Counted from the first letter of the stretch, positions 27,140-35,330 are shown. The stretch is DNA of 64,000 nt from Pseudomonadota bacterium (GCA_016201105.1 JACQDN010000040.1:1-64000), one strand, 5' to 3'. The notes: generated from the letters alone by a model not told the origin. A program made the numbers and translations.

Positions 27140-27418
27140 TCAGCGCTGCCACGCAGGCTTTCGTGCCAGCAGCGCACGCAGTGCCTTGCCGGGCTTCGGA
27201 GGCGCATCGAGCATTTTCAGAAATGCGGCATGCGCTTTGTCATCCAGGAAGAACACTCGCTGATCGAGAATGGCCTCTTCGGCCTGCCGCCGTGCGCTAT
27301 CGAGCATGAATTCGGAGAGCTTCTGGCCGCGCAAGGCCGCGGCGCGGTTCAGCACCGCCTTGGTTTCGGCGGGCGCGCGAATTTGAATGATGTCATCTTT
27401 GCGGACGCGTTGAACCAT
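27140..27418 (-). CDS. tacA: DUF1778 ribbon-helix-helix antitoxin (TacA type)
   Basis: 92 residues from ATG 27418, with GGAGACGG upstream; the frame is open nine codons further. N-terminal DIIQIRAPAETKAVLNRAAAL is the RHH DNA-binding part. The C-terminal VFFLDDKAHAAFLKMLDAPPKP is the toxin-neutralising tail typical of DUF1778. It lies upstream of the GNAT toxin gene, with a perfect inverted repeat just upstream that it probably binds. Confidence 0.87.
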   Translation of the reverse strand: MVQRVRKDDIIQIRAPAETKAVLNRAAALRGQKLSEFMLDSARRQAEEAILDQRVFFLDDKAHAAFLKMLDAPPKPGKALRALLARKPAWQR

Positions 27419-27453
27419 CTCCGTCTCCTTACGGAACCGGACCAATGTAAGAC

Positions 27454-27474
27454 TGTATTGACGTTGTCAATACA
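27454..27474 (-). promoter_or_regulatory. operator of the TacA/TacT pair
   Basis: TGTATTGAC-GTT-GTCAATACA is a perfect 9-bp inverted repeat located 36 bases upstream of the antitoxin start. Ribbon-helix-helix antitoxins of this family bind such palindromes to repress their operon. Confidence 0.65.
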
Positions 27475-27507
27475 TGCACTCTTGACGCGTCAGCCGCCTA
27501 CGGCCTG

Positions 27508-27864
27508 TCACCCGCCGTAGAAGAAGCGTTCCTCGGCGATCTTGCCGCCCCGGATGGTGTAGAGGCCCACTTCGTCCATGCTGCGGCGTTCGCCGCTGGC
27601 CTTGATCGTCATGTCCATCTTGAAGCGGACGGTGAATTGATCGCCGTTGACGTACGGACCCTCGACGATGACGTTGTGCACCTCGTGGGCATTTTCCCAC
27701 CACTCGCCCTTGCCGCGGACGGCCACTTTGCCGCGCAGCTCGGAATTATCGCCCATCGGCTCGATACTCAGAACGTTATCGGACCAATATTTTTCGCCGG
27801 CCTCGGCGAACTTGCCCTGCTTGCACAGCGCGACGAGATCGCGCGCGACTTCCTGCGTGTTCAT
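27508..27864 (-). CDS. SnoaL/NTF2-like fold protein
   Basis: 118 residues from ATG 27864 with GGAG upstream. The sequence ARDLVALCKQGKFAEAGEKYWSD followed by the long beta region (VHNVIVEGPYVNGDQFTVRFKMDM) and the terminal GGKIAEERFFYGG is the cone-shaped NTF2-like fold. No substrate or partner can be assigned; such proteins are isomerases, hydrolases or binding proteins. It belongs to the cassette between tail copies 2 and 3. Confidence 0.75.
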   Translation of the reverse strand: MNTQEVARDLVALCKQGKFAEAGEKYWSDNVLSIEPMGDNSELRGKVAVRGKGEWWENAHEVHNVIVEGPYVNGDQFTVRFKMDMTIKASGERRSMDEVGLYTIRGGKIAEERFFYGG

Positions 27865-28041
27865 AGGCTCTCCTGTTGTCGGCCGCCTTCGGTCACCACG
27901 CGCGAGCATAATGCCAGACTGTGACAGATCGTGTCAGCAGCGAAGTGTTGCTGGCGCTTGAGCAATGCGCGAAAGGCATGGAACAGATGAATGCAAGTTC
28001 CACAAGTTTCCCGCATTCCTCGCCAAAGGAGCGTTGCTCGT

Positions 28042-28126
28042 GTCCAATGCCGCGCAGAACGCGGCGGGCGTGAAACCGCTGGCGCAGCGCGCGTGGCACT
28101 ACGCGCAGAGAGCGGCGGCGGTTTAG
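28042..28126 (+). pseudogene. orphan 3' tail of the phosphotransferase gene, copy 3 (short)
   Basis: The final 27 codons of the phosphotransferase gene (SNAAQNAAGVKPLAQRAWHY, then AQRAAAV and stop) are repeated here, lacking one two-codon unit relative to copy 1. The bases after its stop (GGTCGGTTCAACTGGAAAT) loosely resemble those after copy 1. It marks the right edge of the TacAT/SnoaL cassette. Confidence 0.82.
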
Positions 28127-28178
28127 GGTCGGTTCAACTGGAAATTTTCTTTGCGCGATAAGGATCGACGCCAAACGC

Positions 28179-28409
28179 TTACGCCGCCAATGCTTTCTTG
28201 ACGGCTTCCGGGTTCTTCTGGATCACCAGCAAATAAGCCCGCACCACCGAATCCGGACGCGTTCGCTTCTGCTCCAGATCGCGCGGCCGGCCAAGATTAA
28301 AGCCGTAGCGCAGGGCTTCTTCATCCCACTCTCCGCACCGGATTTTGCCGTCCGCAGGTCTCAACGATTTCCCTGGTGACGTTTCGCAGCGCATTTCTCC
28401 GCTTGCCAT
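28179..28409 (-). CDS. short unassigned reading frame, possibly a gene remnant
   Basis: 76 codons. The C-terminal half (LRYGFNLGRPRDLEQKRTRP, then a helical VRAYLLVIQKNPEAVKKALAA) has protein-like composition, whereas the N-terminal part does not, and an overlapping frame at 28321-28569 is equally weak. It may be the 3' end of a decayed gene next to the repeat scar. I do not recognise a family. Otherwise the stretch 28127-28469 shows nothing. Confidence 0.25.
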   Translation of the reverse strand: MASGEMRCETSPGKSLRPADGKIRCGEWDEEALRYGFNLGRPRDLEQKRTRPDSVVRAYLLVIQKNPEAVKKALAA

Positions 28410-28469
28410 CCAGATCGTCCCCGGAGTTCTCGCAATTCGCCGCGTTTGAAATCGATTCCCGGAGAACGT

Positions 28470-28898
28470 TCATAACGCTAGTTGAAGCTCTTCGACTTTC
28501 CAGGTGCGACCGTAGTTGCTGATCCTGATCCAACGCGGCCGGATGCGAAGATACGTCAGATCGGGCCAATCGCGATGACCGAGGGCCTCGGGACGAGCCG
28601 CAAAATATACGTCCAATAGGGGCGGCAAGATGGACGCATCCGGTTCGTCAGCGACGCCCTGATATTGACAAGTCTCGCAGTCATTCTGCCAGCCCATGAC
28701 CAATGCTGCGCTCGGATTGCGGCGGAGGTTGATGTACTTGCGAGATGTCTGGAGTGTCTCAAAGACCAATTCCAGATCTTTGGTCACGCCATAGTTGATC
28801 AGGGCCGCCTCGGGCGTGCCGTTCTCGGCCACCGTGGAAATCACCGCCGAATTCTGGCGCCTGAGAAACCAGAGGGCACGTTTGGGATCGAGGACCAT
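28470..28898 (-). CDS. pyridoxamine 5'-phosphate oxidase-family (split-barrel flavin) protein
   Basis: 142 residues from ATG 28898, decided by a GGAGGT site on the minus strand. The split barrel fold is suggested by QNSAVISTVAENGTPEAALINYGV, the TSRKYINLRRNPSAALVMGW flavin/phosphate region, and a C-terminal YLRIRPRWIRISNYG strand pair. Such stand-alone proteins bind FMN, F420 or haem; substrate unknown. Confidence 0.75.
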   Translation of the reverse strand: MVLDPKRALWFLRRQNSAVISTVAENGTPEAALINYGVTKDLELVFETLQTSRKYINLRRNPSAALVMGWQNDCETCQYQGVADEPDASILPPLLDVYFAARPEALGHRDWPDLTYLRIRPRWIRISNYGRTWKVEELQLAL

Positions 28899-29081
28899 CG
28901 AAGACCTCCGCCCCGTCAGAAGGGAGCGCGTCAACGAAAAACATGTAGCGAAATCCACACCTCATATCATTGACCGAAAGCAACAAGTGCGGCGCGGCTC
29001 CGCTGCCGACAGCGGATGCCGCAACCGCACGATGAAGCCGTACTATTCATTCGAGCGCATGGGTACGCATTAACCTGAGCT

Positions 29082-29831
29082 CTAGCGCGACGGCGGCAGC
29101 GGCAGGATCATCGAGACGCGCTTGCGATAGGCGATGTACGTCTCGCCGAAATAGGCGACGAGATCGCGCTCCTCCAGGAAGATGCCGATGAAGATATAGC
29201 CGGTCGTCGCCACCGCGAAGAGGAGATGGCCGAGGCTCATCACCGGCGCCGCCCAGAACGCGACGATGAAGCCGAGATAGATCGGATGGCGCACAAATTT
29301 GTAGAACAGTGGCGTGCGGAATTGCGCGGCCGGAACGCTTTCGCCGCGCACCCTGGCCCAGACCTGGCGCAAACCGAAGAGCTCGAAATGGTTGAGCAGG
29401 AAGGTGCTCAGCAGCACGATGCCCCAGCCGGCCCAGAACAGAACGCCGAGCACGAGCACCGCCGCCGGGTTGGTCACGGTCCACACCGCATCGGGCAACG
29501 GCCGCCACTGCCAATAGATCAGCACCAACGCCAGACTCGCGAGCAGCACATAGGTGCTGCGCTCCACGCTTTGCGGCACGATGCGTGTCCAAACGCGCTT
29601 GAACGCCGGGCGCGCCATCAGCGAATGCTGCACCGCAAAGACCGAAAGCAGTGCCGCGTCGATGAGCGCACTCGCGAGCGGCGCTCCCGGCGTGCCGGAA
29701 TCGATTGTCTTGGGAATGGCGAACCCGCCGATGCCGGCGATATCGCCGACGAAAACGATCGCATAGAGAAATGACGCGAAGAACACGAAGTAGCTTGCGA
29801 CGCCATAAAGAAGTGCAACCAGACCGCCCAT
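29082..29831 (-). CDS. mddA: MddA-type methanethiol S-methyltransferase
   Basis: 249 residues with about five to six membrane helices. Conserved blocks: [14 protein letters not shown] near residue 68, [14 protein letters not shown], and the C-terminal SAM-binding [18 protein letters not shown] and [20 protein letters not shown] typical of the NnrU/isoprenylcysteine methyltransferase-like MddA group. MddA converts methanethiol to dimethyl sulfide, and also methylates H2S in some bacteria. Its place downstream of an ArsR-rhodanese sulfur regulator supports a sulfur-detoxification role. A GAGGGAGGAAG ribosome site precedes the ATG. Confidence 0.85.
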   Translation of the reverse strand: MGGLVALLYGVASYFVFFASFLYAIVFVGDIAGIGGFAIPKTIDSGTPGAPLASALIDAALLSVFAVQHSLMARPAFKRVWTRIVPQSVERSTYVLLASLALVLIYWQWRPLPDAVWTVTNPAAVLVLGVLFWAGWGIVLLSTFLLNHFELFGLRQVWARVRGESVPAAQFRTPLFYKFVRHPIYLGFIVAFWAAPVMSLGHLLFAVATTGYIFIGIFLEERDLVAYFGETYIAYRKRVSMILPLPPSR

Positions 29832-29856
29832 GATACTTCCTCCCTCTAGAGTTGTC

Positions 29857-30348
29857 TTAACGCGTGATGGCCTTGCCGCCTGATAGCCAGCGCATGAACT
29901 GGAACATCAGCGACGGTATGCAAATGTCGGTCGTGCTGACGAGAGCGGCGACCAGGACGAACAAAATGCCGAGTGCGTATCCGGCATTCGCCGCGCCGTT
30001 CTGGAAGAGGAGCGCCGTGGTCGTGAGCCAGACGGCGGCCATGCCGCAGGCAAACCGGCGCGGCACGCCATTGGGCGGCAGCGGGCGCTTGTGCACCGCG
30101 AACCTGATCCCATAGTTGTAAATCAAATCGAACGGATGAAACGGCAACACCGCGCCGAGCAAAGCGGTGCCCGCCAAGGCCAGCAGAATTCCCGGCGAGG
30201 CCGTGGCCGTTCCTATTGCGGCGAAACTTGCGCAAAGCGCGGGCGACCAGCGCAGCCACGGCGCGATCTCGGCAAGCCACGCGTCGTCGACGGAAGTGAA
30301 CCCTTGAACCTGCAAGCGCCGGGCAGTGATGGGAGAAAGTGTCATCAT
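29857..30348 (-). CDS. DUF4395 family membrane protein
   Basis: 163 residues. A conserved [20 protein letters not shown] loop and [14 protein letters not shown] lie between four hydrophobic helices, the pattern of DUF4395. The family is often linked to rhodanese, thioredoxin and other sulfur genes, consistent with the neighbouring ArsR-rhodanese and MddA genes. No function is established. Start ATG 30348 has AAGGAA upstream. Confidence 0.78.
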   Translation of the reverse strand: MMTLSPITARRLQVQGFTSVDDAWLAEIAPWLRWSPALCASFAAIGTATASPGILLALAGTALLGAVLPFHPFDLIYNYGIRFAVHKRPLPPNGVPRRFACGMAAVWLTTTALLFQNGAANAGYALGILFVLVAALVSTTDICIPSLMFQFMRWLSGGKAITR

Positions 30349-30363
30349 GCAGGGTTCCTTCGC

Positions 30364-31029
30364 CTAGGGTGAACGCTGGACCGGCAAACCATGGGCCTGC
30401 CATTCCGGAAAGCCGTCTTCCAGCCTTCGCGCCGCAAATCCGCGCTGGCGCAGAAGCGCAACCGCCTCAAACGCGAAGACGCAATAGGGACCGCGGCAAT
30501 AGGCAATGACGTCTGTGTCTTTTGGAATCTGCCGCAATCGCTTCGGCAGGTCTTTCAAAGGAATATTGATGGCGTCGGGCACATGACCGGCGGCGAACTC
30601 GTCCTCGGGGCGGACGTCCAGCACGACGACCTCCCCGCGCTTCAGGCGCTGCGCGAGATCCTTGCGGGACACCGGTTCGAACGCGTCGCGCTCGCGATAA
30701 TAGCCGCTCAAGACCTCACGCACTTGCGCAAGGTTGCGCTCGCCGACACGGCGCAGAGCGGTGAGAAGATCGACGACGGAAGAATCCGCAACGGAATAGA
30801 ACACACGCTTGCCGTCGCGGCGCGAAGCCAGCAGCCCCGCTTGGCGCATCACCCGCAAATGCTGCGAGACGTTGGCGATCGGCAAATGGAGGCACGCTGC
30901 CAACACGTCCACGCTGCGCTCACCCTGCGCGAGATGCTCGAGGATATCGAGCCGCTGCGGATGGCCAAGCGCCTTGGCGATCCCGGCGAAACATGCGGCC
31001 AGCGCGGATTTCGGATTCTTGCTTGACAT
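30364..31029 (-). CDS. ArsR-family repressor fused to a rhodanese domain
   Basis: 221 residues from ATG 31029. Residues 1-100 are an ArsR/SmtB winged helix (ALGHPQRLDILEHLAQGERS, SQHLRVMRQAGLL, RRDGKRVFYSV). Two cysteines (ACFAG and AACLH) occupy places where sulfide-sensing BigR/SqrR repressors carry theirs. Residues 120-221 are a rhodanese with VVLDVRPEDEFAAGHVPDA and active-site loop YCRGPYC. Inference: a persulfide-responsive repressor whose own rhodanese domain may carry the sulfane sulfur signal. It faces a divergent persulfide-dioxygenase-like operon across an 11-bp palindrome. Confidence 0.88.
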   Translation of the reverse strand: MSSKNPKSALAACFAGIAKALGHPQRLDILEHLAQGERSVDVLAACLHLPIANVSQHLRVMRQAGLLASRRDGKRVFYSVADSSVVDLLTALRRVGERNLAQVREVLSGYYRERDAFEPVSRKDLAQRLKRGEVVVLDVRPEDEFAAGHVPDAINIPLKDLPKRLRQIPKDTDVIAYCRGPYCVFAFEAVALLRQRGFAARRLEDGFPEWQAHGLPVQRSP

Positions 31030-31045
31030 GGCCCGTTCAAGAATC

Positions 31046-31073
31046 AATCATTCAATGTAATTATTGAATGATT
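31046..31073. promoter_or_regulatory. ArsR-type operator between divergent sulfur operons
   Basis: AATCATTCAAT and ATTGAATGATT form a perfect 11-bp inverted repeat around a 6-bp GTAATT spacer. It is 17 bases upstream of the repressor start and 65 bases upstream of the MBL gene, so one dimer could control both directions. AT-rich palindromes of this size are usual for BigR/SqrR-type ArsR repressors. Confidence 0.72.
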
Positions 31074-31138
31074 TGTGGGAGTCCGTCAAGAGGGCCGCCG
31101 TTGGCGCGTTCCGGCGGCCAGCAACAGGAAAGAGCCTC

Positions 31139-31873
31139 ATGATCCTGCGCCAGTTTCTCCATTTCGATCCGGTTGCGCTCTCTTATCTGTTCGGTTGCGG
31201 CGGCAAGGCCATTGGAGCCGTCGTCGACCCATTCGGCGATGTGGACATGTACTTAAGGGGCGCGGAAGAGGCCGGACTGCCCCTCCGCTACGTCATCGAC
31301 ACGCATATCCACGCGGATCACCTGTCTGCAGGGCGGGAATTGGCAAAAGCGGCGGGCGCCGAATACGTGCTCTTTGCCGGGGCTCCAGCAGCCCCTGCCT
31401 TCCACGCCGTCCGCGACCGCGATGTGCTCGAGCTTGGGAACGTGAGCGCCGAAGTTCTCCACACGCCCGGACATACGCCGGAGCACATCAGCCTGCTCGT
31501 CACCGACCGCACGCGCTCGCAAGAACCCTGGTTCGCCTTTACCGGCCATACGCTGATGGTGGGCGATGTCGGGCGGACCGAACTCGCCGCCACTGCCGAA
31601 GTGGGCGCGCACACCCTGTTCCAAAGCTTAAGGCGCTTGAAGGAGTTGCCCGATCATCTCGAGGTGCTTCCGGGTGCGTTCTCGGGATCCGTGTGCGGCC
31701 GCAAGTTGAGCGGAAAACCCTTCTCAACGATCGGCTTCGAACGCCGCAACAATACCGCGTTCCGCATCGAGGACGAAAACACATTCGTGCGGGCCATGCT
31801 CGAAGATATTCCCCCGCCGCCGCCGGAAGCAGCGAAGCTCCGTGCCGTCAATGCCGGACTGGCAACCGTCTAA
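31139..31873 (+). CDS. MBL-fold persulfide dioxygenase-like hydrolase (Blh/ETHE1 type)
   Basis: 244 residues from ATG 31139 with AGGAAAGAG upstream. The metallo-beta-lactamase metal motif THIHADHLSAG (His56, His58, Asp60, His61) and the downstream LHTPGHTPEH and GDVGRTEL motifs match the ETHE1/Blh persulfide dioxygenase group, which oxidises glutathione persulfide to sulfite. Together with the divergent ArsR-rhodanese repressor this resembles the bigR-blh arrangement. It is the first gene of a five-gene operon. Confidence 0.85.
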   Translation: MILRQFLHFDPVALSYLFGCGGKAIGAVVDPFGDVDMYLRGAEEAGLPLRYVIDTHIHADHLSAGRELAKAAGAEYVLFAGAPAAPAFHAVRDRDVLELGNVSAEVLHTPGHTPEHISLLVTDRTRSQEPWFAFTGHTLMVGDVGRTELAATAEVGAHTLFQSLRRLKELPDHLEVLPGAFSGSVCGRKLSGKPFSTIGFERRNNTAFRIEDENTFVRAMLEDIPPPPPEAAKLRAVNAGLATV

Positions 31874-31903
31874 TTGCTTGCGGGCTCTCACTGGAGGGTG
31901 AAC

Positions 31904-32257
31904 ATGAAAGTCCTCTTCGTCTTGAACGATCCGCCCTACGGCACCGAGCGCTGCTACAACGCGCTCCGGCTCGCCAATGCGCTAGTGAAAAAGGAGCCGG
32001 AAACCGAGGTGACACTGTTTCTCATGGCCGACGCAGTTGCCGGCGGCAAGAAAGGCCAGAAGACGCCGGACGGCTATTACAATCTCGAACGCATGCTCAA
32101 GCGCTTTGCGACAGGCTCCCATAGGCTTCTTTTGTGTGGAACCTGCATGGACGCACGCGGGCTGACCGACATCGAACTCCTAGAAGGCGCCCATCGCAGC
32201 TCCATGGATGAGCTTGCCGCCGCCACGCTGCAGGCTGACAAAGTGCTGGTGTTTTAA
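31904..32257 (+). CDS. DsrE/DsrF-like sulfur relay protein
   Basis: 117 residues from ATG 31904, with CTGGAGGGTG upstream. The sequence KVLFVLNDPPYGTERCYNALRLANAL and the conserved CGTCMDARGL near residue 85 are DsrE-type; the cysteines could carry persulfide sulfur between enzymes. It sits between the persulfide dioxygenase-like gene and a cysteine desulfurase, consistent with a cytoplasmic sulfur-trafficking role. Confidence 0.82.
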   Translation: MKVLFVLNDPPYGTERCYNALRLANALVKKEPETEVTLFLMADAVAGGKKGQKTPDGYYNLERMLKRFATGSHRLLLCGTCMDARGLTDIELLEGAHRSSMDELAAATLQADKVLVF

Positions 32258-32276
32258 TCCGGAAAGGACCGCAGCG

Positions 32277-32384
32277 ATGATGGACGGCATGGGTTGGGGG
32301 ATGGGGCTCGGCAGCTTACTTGTCGTGATCCTGCTCGTTCTCGCGATCGCAGCGCTCGTGAAATATCTGTCGGGACGCGACTGA
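32277..32384 (+). CDS. 35-residue single-helix membrane miniprotein
   Basis: Translates to MMDGMGWGMGLGSLLVVILL followed by VLAIAALVKYLSGRD: a glycine/methionine-rich N-terminus, a single predicted transmembrane helix and a basic end. GGAAAGGACC lies upstream of the paired ATGs. It fits exactly in the gap between the DsrE-like gene and the cysteine desulfurase (20 and 11 base gaps), so it is very probably translated as part of the operon. Function unknown; small membrane proteins of this kind can tune a transporter such as the MFS protein at the end of this operon. Confidence 0.65.
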   Translation: MMDGMGWGMGLGSLLVVILLVLAIAALVKYLSGRD

Positions 32385-32395
32385 GGCTACGCCGG

Positions 32396-33514
32396 ATGGC
32401 AAGAATCTACCTGGACTACAATGCAAGCACGCCCATCGATCCGGCGGTCGCCGCCGCCATGCGGCCATTCCTTGAGGACGATTACGGCAATCCTTCCAGC
32501 GGGCACTGGGCGAGCACGCGCGCGAAGGACGCTGTCGAGAATGCCCGGCACCAGGTCGCAGCGTTGCTGGGTTCGGCGGCGGACGAAATCATCTTCACGA
32601 GCGGCGGCAGCGAAGCCACCAATCTCGCCTTCAAAGGCCTGTTCTTTCCGCGCCGCGCACGCCCATCGCATATTGTCACGTCTGAGATCGAGCATCCGGC
32701 GACACTCGAACCATGCCGCTTTCTCGAACGCTTGGGCGTCCGGGTCACGCATGTTCCCGTCGATGCCGCAGGCTCCATCGATCCCGACGACGTCCGCAAA
32801 GCGATCACCAAGGACACCTTTCTGATCAGCATCATGCATGCCAACAACGAAGTCGGCACGATCCAGCCGATCGCCGAGATCGGGAAAATCGCCCGCGCGC
32901 ACGGCATTCACTTTCATACGGATGCGGCCCAATCGGCCGGCAAGATCGCGGCGAGGATCGACGAACTTGGCGCGGACCTTCTCTCCATCGCCGGTCACAA
33001 GATGTATGCGCCCAAAGGGGTCGGCGCCTTGTATGTCCGCCGCGGCATTGCGCTCGAGCCGCTCATTCACGGTGGGGGACATGAGAGCGGGCGGCGCGCC
33101 GGCACCGAGAGCGCCTTGCTGGCCACAGCGCTCGGCAAGGCGTGCGAAGTCGCGCAATCATGGATCGGCATGCCGGAGGTAAGGCACTTGCGCGATCTGT
33201 TTTGGCAACGCCTTCAAGACAGCTTCGGCCATCAAGTCGTTCTGAACGGCCATCCCACGCAGCGTCTGCCCAATACGCTGAATGTCTCCTTCGTCGGTCG
33301 CAATGGCGCCGACATTCTCGCGCGCATGCCACAGATCGCCGCGTCCACAGGCTCGGCTTGCCATTCCGGTCAGATCGAACTCTCTCCTGTCTTGAGAGCC
33401 ATGAAGATCTCTTCCGAAATCGGCATGGGAGCCATTCGCTTCAGCCTGGGCCGCGGCACGACGCAGGCTGAAATCGAAGAGGTTGTTCGTCAGTTGCGCA
33501 GAGTTCTCGCATGA
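32396..33514 (+). CDS. cysteine desulfurase family protein (NifS/IscS-like)
   Basis: 372 residues from ATG 32396. The N-terminal ARIYLDYNASTPIDPAV, DEIIFTSGGSEATNLA, MHANNEVGTIQPI, the PLP-lysine motif SIAGHKMYAPKG and the mobile catalytic cysteine loop STGSACHSG are all present. It releases sulfur from cysteine as protein persulfide. Its operon (persulfide dioxygenase, DsrE) suggests a role in sulfane-sulfur handling distinct from housekeeping Fe-S assembly; this is inference. Confidence 0.88.
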   Translation: MARIYLDYNASTPIDPAVAAAMRPFLEDDYGNPSSGHWASTRAKDAVENARHQVAALLGSAADEIIFTSGGSEATNLAFKGLFFPRRARPSHIVTSEIEHPATLEPCRFLERLGVRVTHVPVDAAGSIDPDDVRKAITKDTFLISIMHANNEVGTIQPIAEIGKIARAHGIHFHTDAAQSAGKIAARIDELGADLLSIAGHKMYAPKGVGALYVRRGIALEPLIHGGGHESGRRAGTESALLATALGKACEVAQSWIGMPEVRHLRDLFWQRLQDSFGHQVVLNGHPTQRLPNTLNVSFVGRNGADILARMPQIAASTGSACHSGQIELSPVLRAMKISSEIGMGAIRFSLGRGTTQAEIEEVVRQLRRVLA

Positions 33515-33530
33515 GCGGGACGGGTTGAGC

Positions 33531-34781
33531 GTGCCGGCGGAATCTTCTCCACCCCCGTCGCGCGGCGTACAACTCGGCTTGCGCGAGAACTGGCGGCAAT
33601 TCGCGCTGCTCGTCCTCATCAACGCCCTCGTCGGAGGAATGGTGGGGCTCGAACGCACCGTGGTGCCGCTGATCGGCGCCGAGGAATTCAAAATCACGTC
33701 GACCACGCTCGTGGTGTCTTTCATCGTGAGCTTCGGCGTGGTGAAGGCCTTCGCCAATCTGCTGTCCGGCCACTTTGCCGACATCTACGGACGCAAGCGC
33801 ATTCTTGTCCTGGGTTGGCTCATCGGACTTCCGGTGCCATTCATGATCGGCTGGGGGCCGAGCTGGGGCTGGATCGTCGCCGCCAACGCGCTGCTCGGGA
33901 TCAACCAAGGCCTCGCCTGGTCGATGACCGTCATCATGAAGATCGATCTCGCCGGTCCAAAATCGCGCGGGCTGGCGGTGGGCCTCAACGAATTTGCCGG
34001 ATATTTCTCCGTCGGTGTCACGGCGTTTCTCACCGGCTATATCGCGCAACGCACCGGACTGCGCCCCGAGCCGTTCTATCTGGGCATCGCCTATACCGCC
34101 GGCGGTCTGCTGCTCTCCGTATTGCTTGTTCGCGATACCAGCCATCATGTCGGACTGGAAATCGCCAAGCACGAGACGGCGGCAACCAGCATCGGCTTCT
34201 GGGACATATTCCGGCGCACGTCATACGGGGATCGCAACCTCTTCGCGGCCTCGCAGGCCGGCCTCGTCAACAATCTGAACGACGGCATGAGCTGGGGAAT
34301 TTTTCCGCTGTTCTTTTCTTCGTTCGGCCTCAGCATCGAACGCATCGGTATTCTCAAAGCGGTCTATCCCATGGCGTGGGGACTGCTGCAGACGATCAGC
34401 GGTCCGTTGAGCGACCGCTGGGGACGCAAAGGGCTGATCGTGGCCGGGATGTGGGTGCAGGCGGGTGGGCTTTTGCTGACGGCGTTCCTACGCGGATTCG
34501 AATGGTGGCTGATGGGAAGCCTCATTCTCGGGATCGGCACGGCGATGGTCTACCCGGCTTTGATCGCGGCGGTCTCGGATGCCTCGCATCCCTCCTGGCG
34601 GGCGCGTTCCCTCAGCGTCTATCGCTTCTGGCGCGACCTCGGTTACGCGATCGGCGCGCTGTCGGCGGGCCTCATCGCCGATCTGTTCGGGATCGCAGCG
34701 GCGATCGCCGCCATCGGTGTGCTGACGTTTCTTTCCGGTGCCGTCGTCGCAATCGTCATGCGCGAGCGCAGGCCGATTTAG
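33531..34781 (+). CDS. MFS transporter
   Basis: About 416 residues and 12 predicted helices. The loop 2-3 motif GHFADIYGRKRIL and the second-half SDRWGRKGLI are standard major facilitator signatures. GTG 33531 is the likelier start because GCGGGACGGG ends six bases upstream; TTG 33525 is the alternative. It directly follows the cysteine desulfurase, so the substrate may be a sulfur compound (export of sulfite or thiols is plausible), but nothing in the sequence identifies it. Confidence 0.82.
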   Translation: MPAESSPPPSRGVQLGLRENWRQFALLVLINALVGGMVGLERTVVPLIGAEEFKITSTTLVVSFIVSFGVVKAFANLLSGHFADIYGRKRILVLGWLIGLPVPFMIGWGPSWGWIVAANALLGINQGLAWSMTVIMKIDLAGPKSRGLAVGLNEFAGYFSVGVTAFLTGYIAQRTGLRPEPFYLGIAYTAGGLLLSVLLVRDTSHHVGLEIAKHETAATSIGFWDIFRRTSYGDRNLFAASQAGLVNNLNDGMSWGIFPLFFSSFGLSIERIGILKAVYPMAWGLLQTISGPLSDRWGRKGLIVAGMWVQAGGLLLTAFLRGFEWWLMGSLILGIGTAMVYPALIAAVSDASHPSWRARSLSVYRFWRDLGYAIGALSAGLIADLFGIAAAIAAIGVLTFLSGAVVAIVMRERRPI

Positions 34782-34782
34782 C

Positions 34783-34870
34783 GCAGGATCCGATCGAATC
34801 GGATCTTGCTCCAGATTCTTTGATTTTCGCGCAATCTGGCGGCGAACCGGTTCGCCGGATTGTGCTCTAA
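34783..34870. repeat. intergenic palindromic sequence after the MFS gene
   Basis: GATCCGAT-CGA-ATCGGATC (34787-34805) is a perfect 8-bp inverted repeat, followed by CCAGATT..AATCTGG and GAACCGGTTC palindromes within 60 bases. It is a compact array of stems of the kind scattered in alphaproteobacterial genomes. It could double as a transcription end for the sulfur operon. Confidence 0.45.
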
Positions 34871-34928
34871 GAAGTCTTGGGCGGCCTTTGAAGGGCTGCG
34901 CTTCCCAACCACGTGTTTCCGCCGGCGC

Positions 34929-35330
34929 TCAACTTCGCCAGTCCTCGACGGTCAGGGCGTCCACGCGCGCGAACTCGCGCACGTTGTGGGTCACGAGAAT
35001 GAGGCCCCGGCGCAGCGCGCATGCGGCAAGCAACAGATCGTACGCTCCAATCGGCGTGCCTCGCGCCGCGAGGTTCGCACGCAGACGCGCACCGGCGTGG
35101 GCGTCCTCGCGCTCGAATGGAAGCACGGCGATGGTGCCGAGCAACGCGCGCATCGCCGTGGCCACTTGTGGCGCTAGGTGCGGCGCCCGCATCAGTCCAT
35201 ATTCCACTTCGAGCTCGCTGATGACGCCGAGCGCGAGATTTCGCGGCAACTCGCGCTTGAGCCGCGCCATGACCGCAGATTCGCCGCGCACGAAGTCGCT
35301 CAGCACATTGGTATCGAGCAGATATTTCAC
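34929..35330 (-). CDS. vapC: VapC-type PIN-domain toxin
   Basis: 133 residues. The PIN-domain acidic residues are in place: LLDTNVLSDF (Asp), ISELEVEYG (Glu), GAYDLLLAACA (Asp) and THNVREFARV. It is a predicted ribonuclease cleaving tRNA or rRNA. The start overlaps the antitoxin stop by four bases. Confidence 0.9.
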   Translation of the reverse strand: MKYLLDTNVLSDFVRGESAVMARLKRELPRNLALGVISELEVEYGLMRAPHLAPQVATAMRALLGTIAVLPFEREDAHAGARLRANLAARGTPIGAYDLLLAACALRRGLILVTHNVREFARVDALTVEDWRS

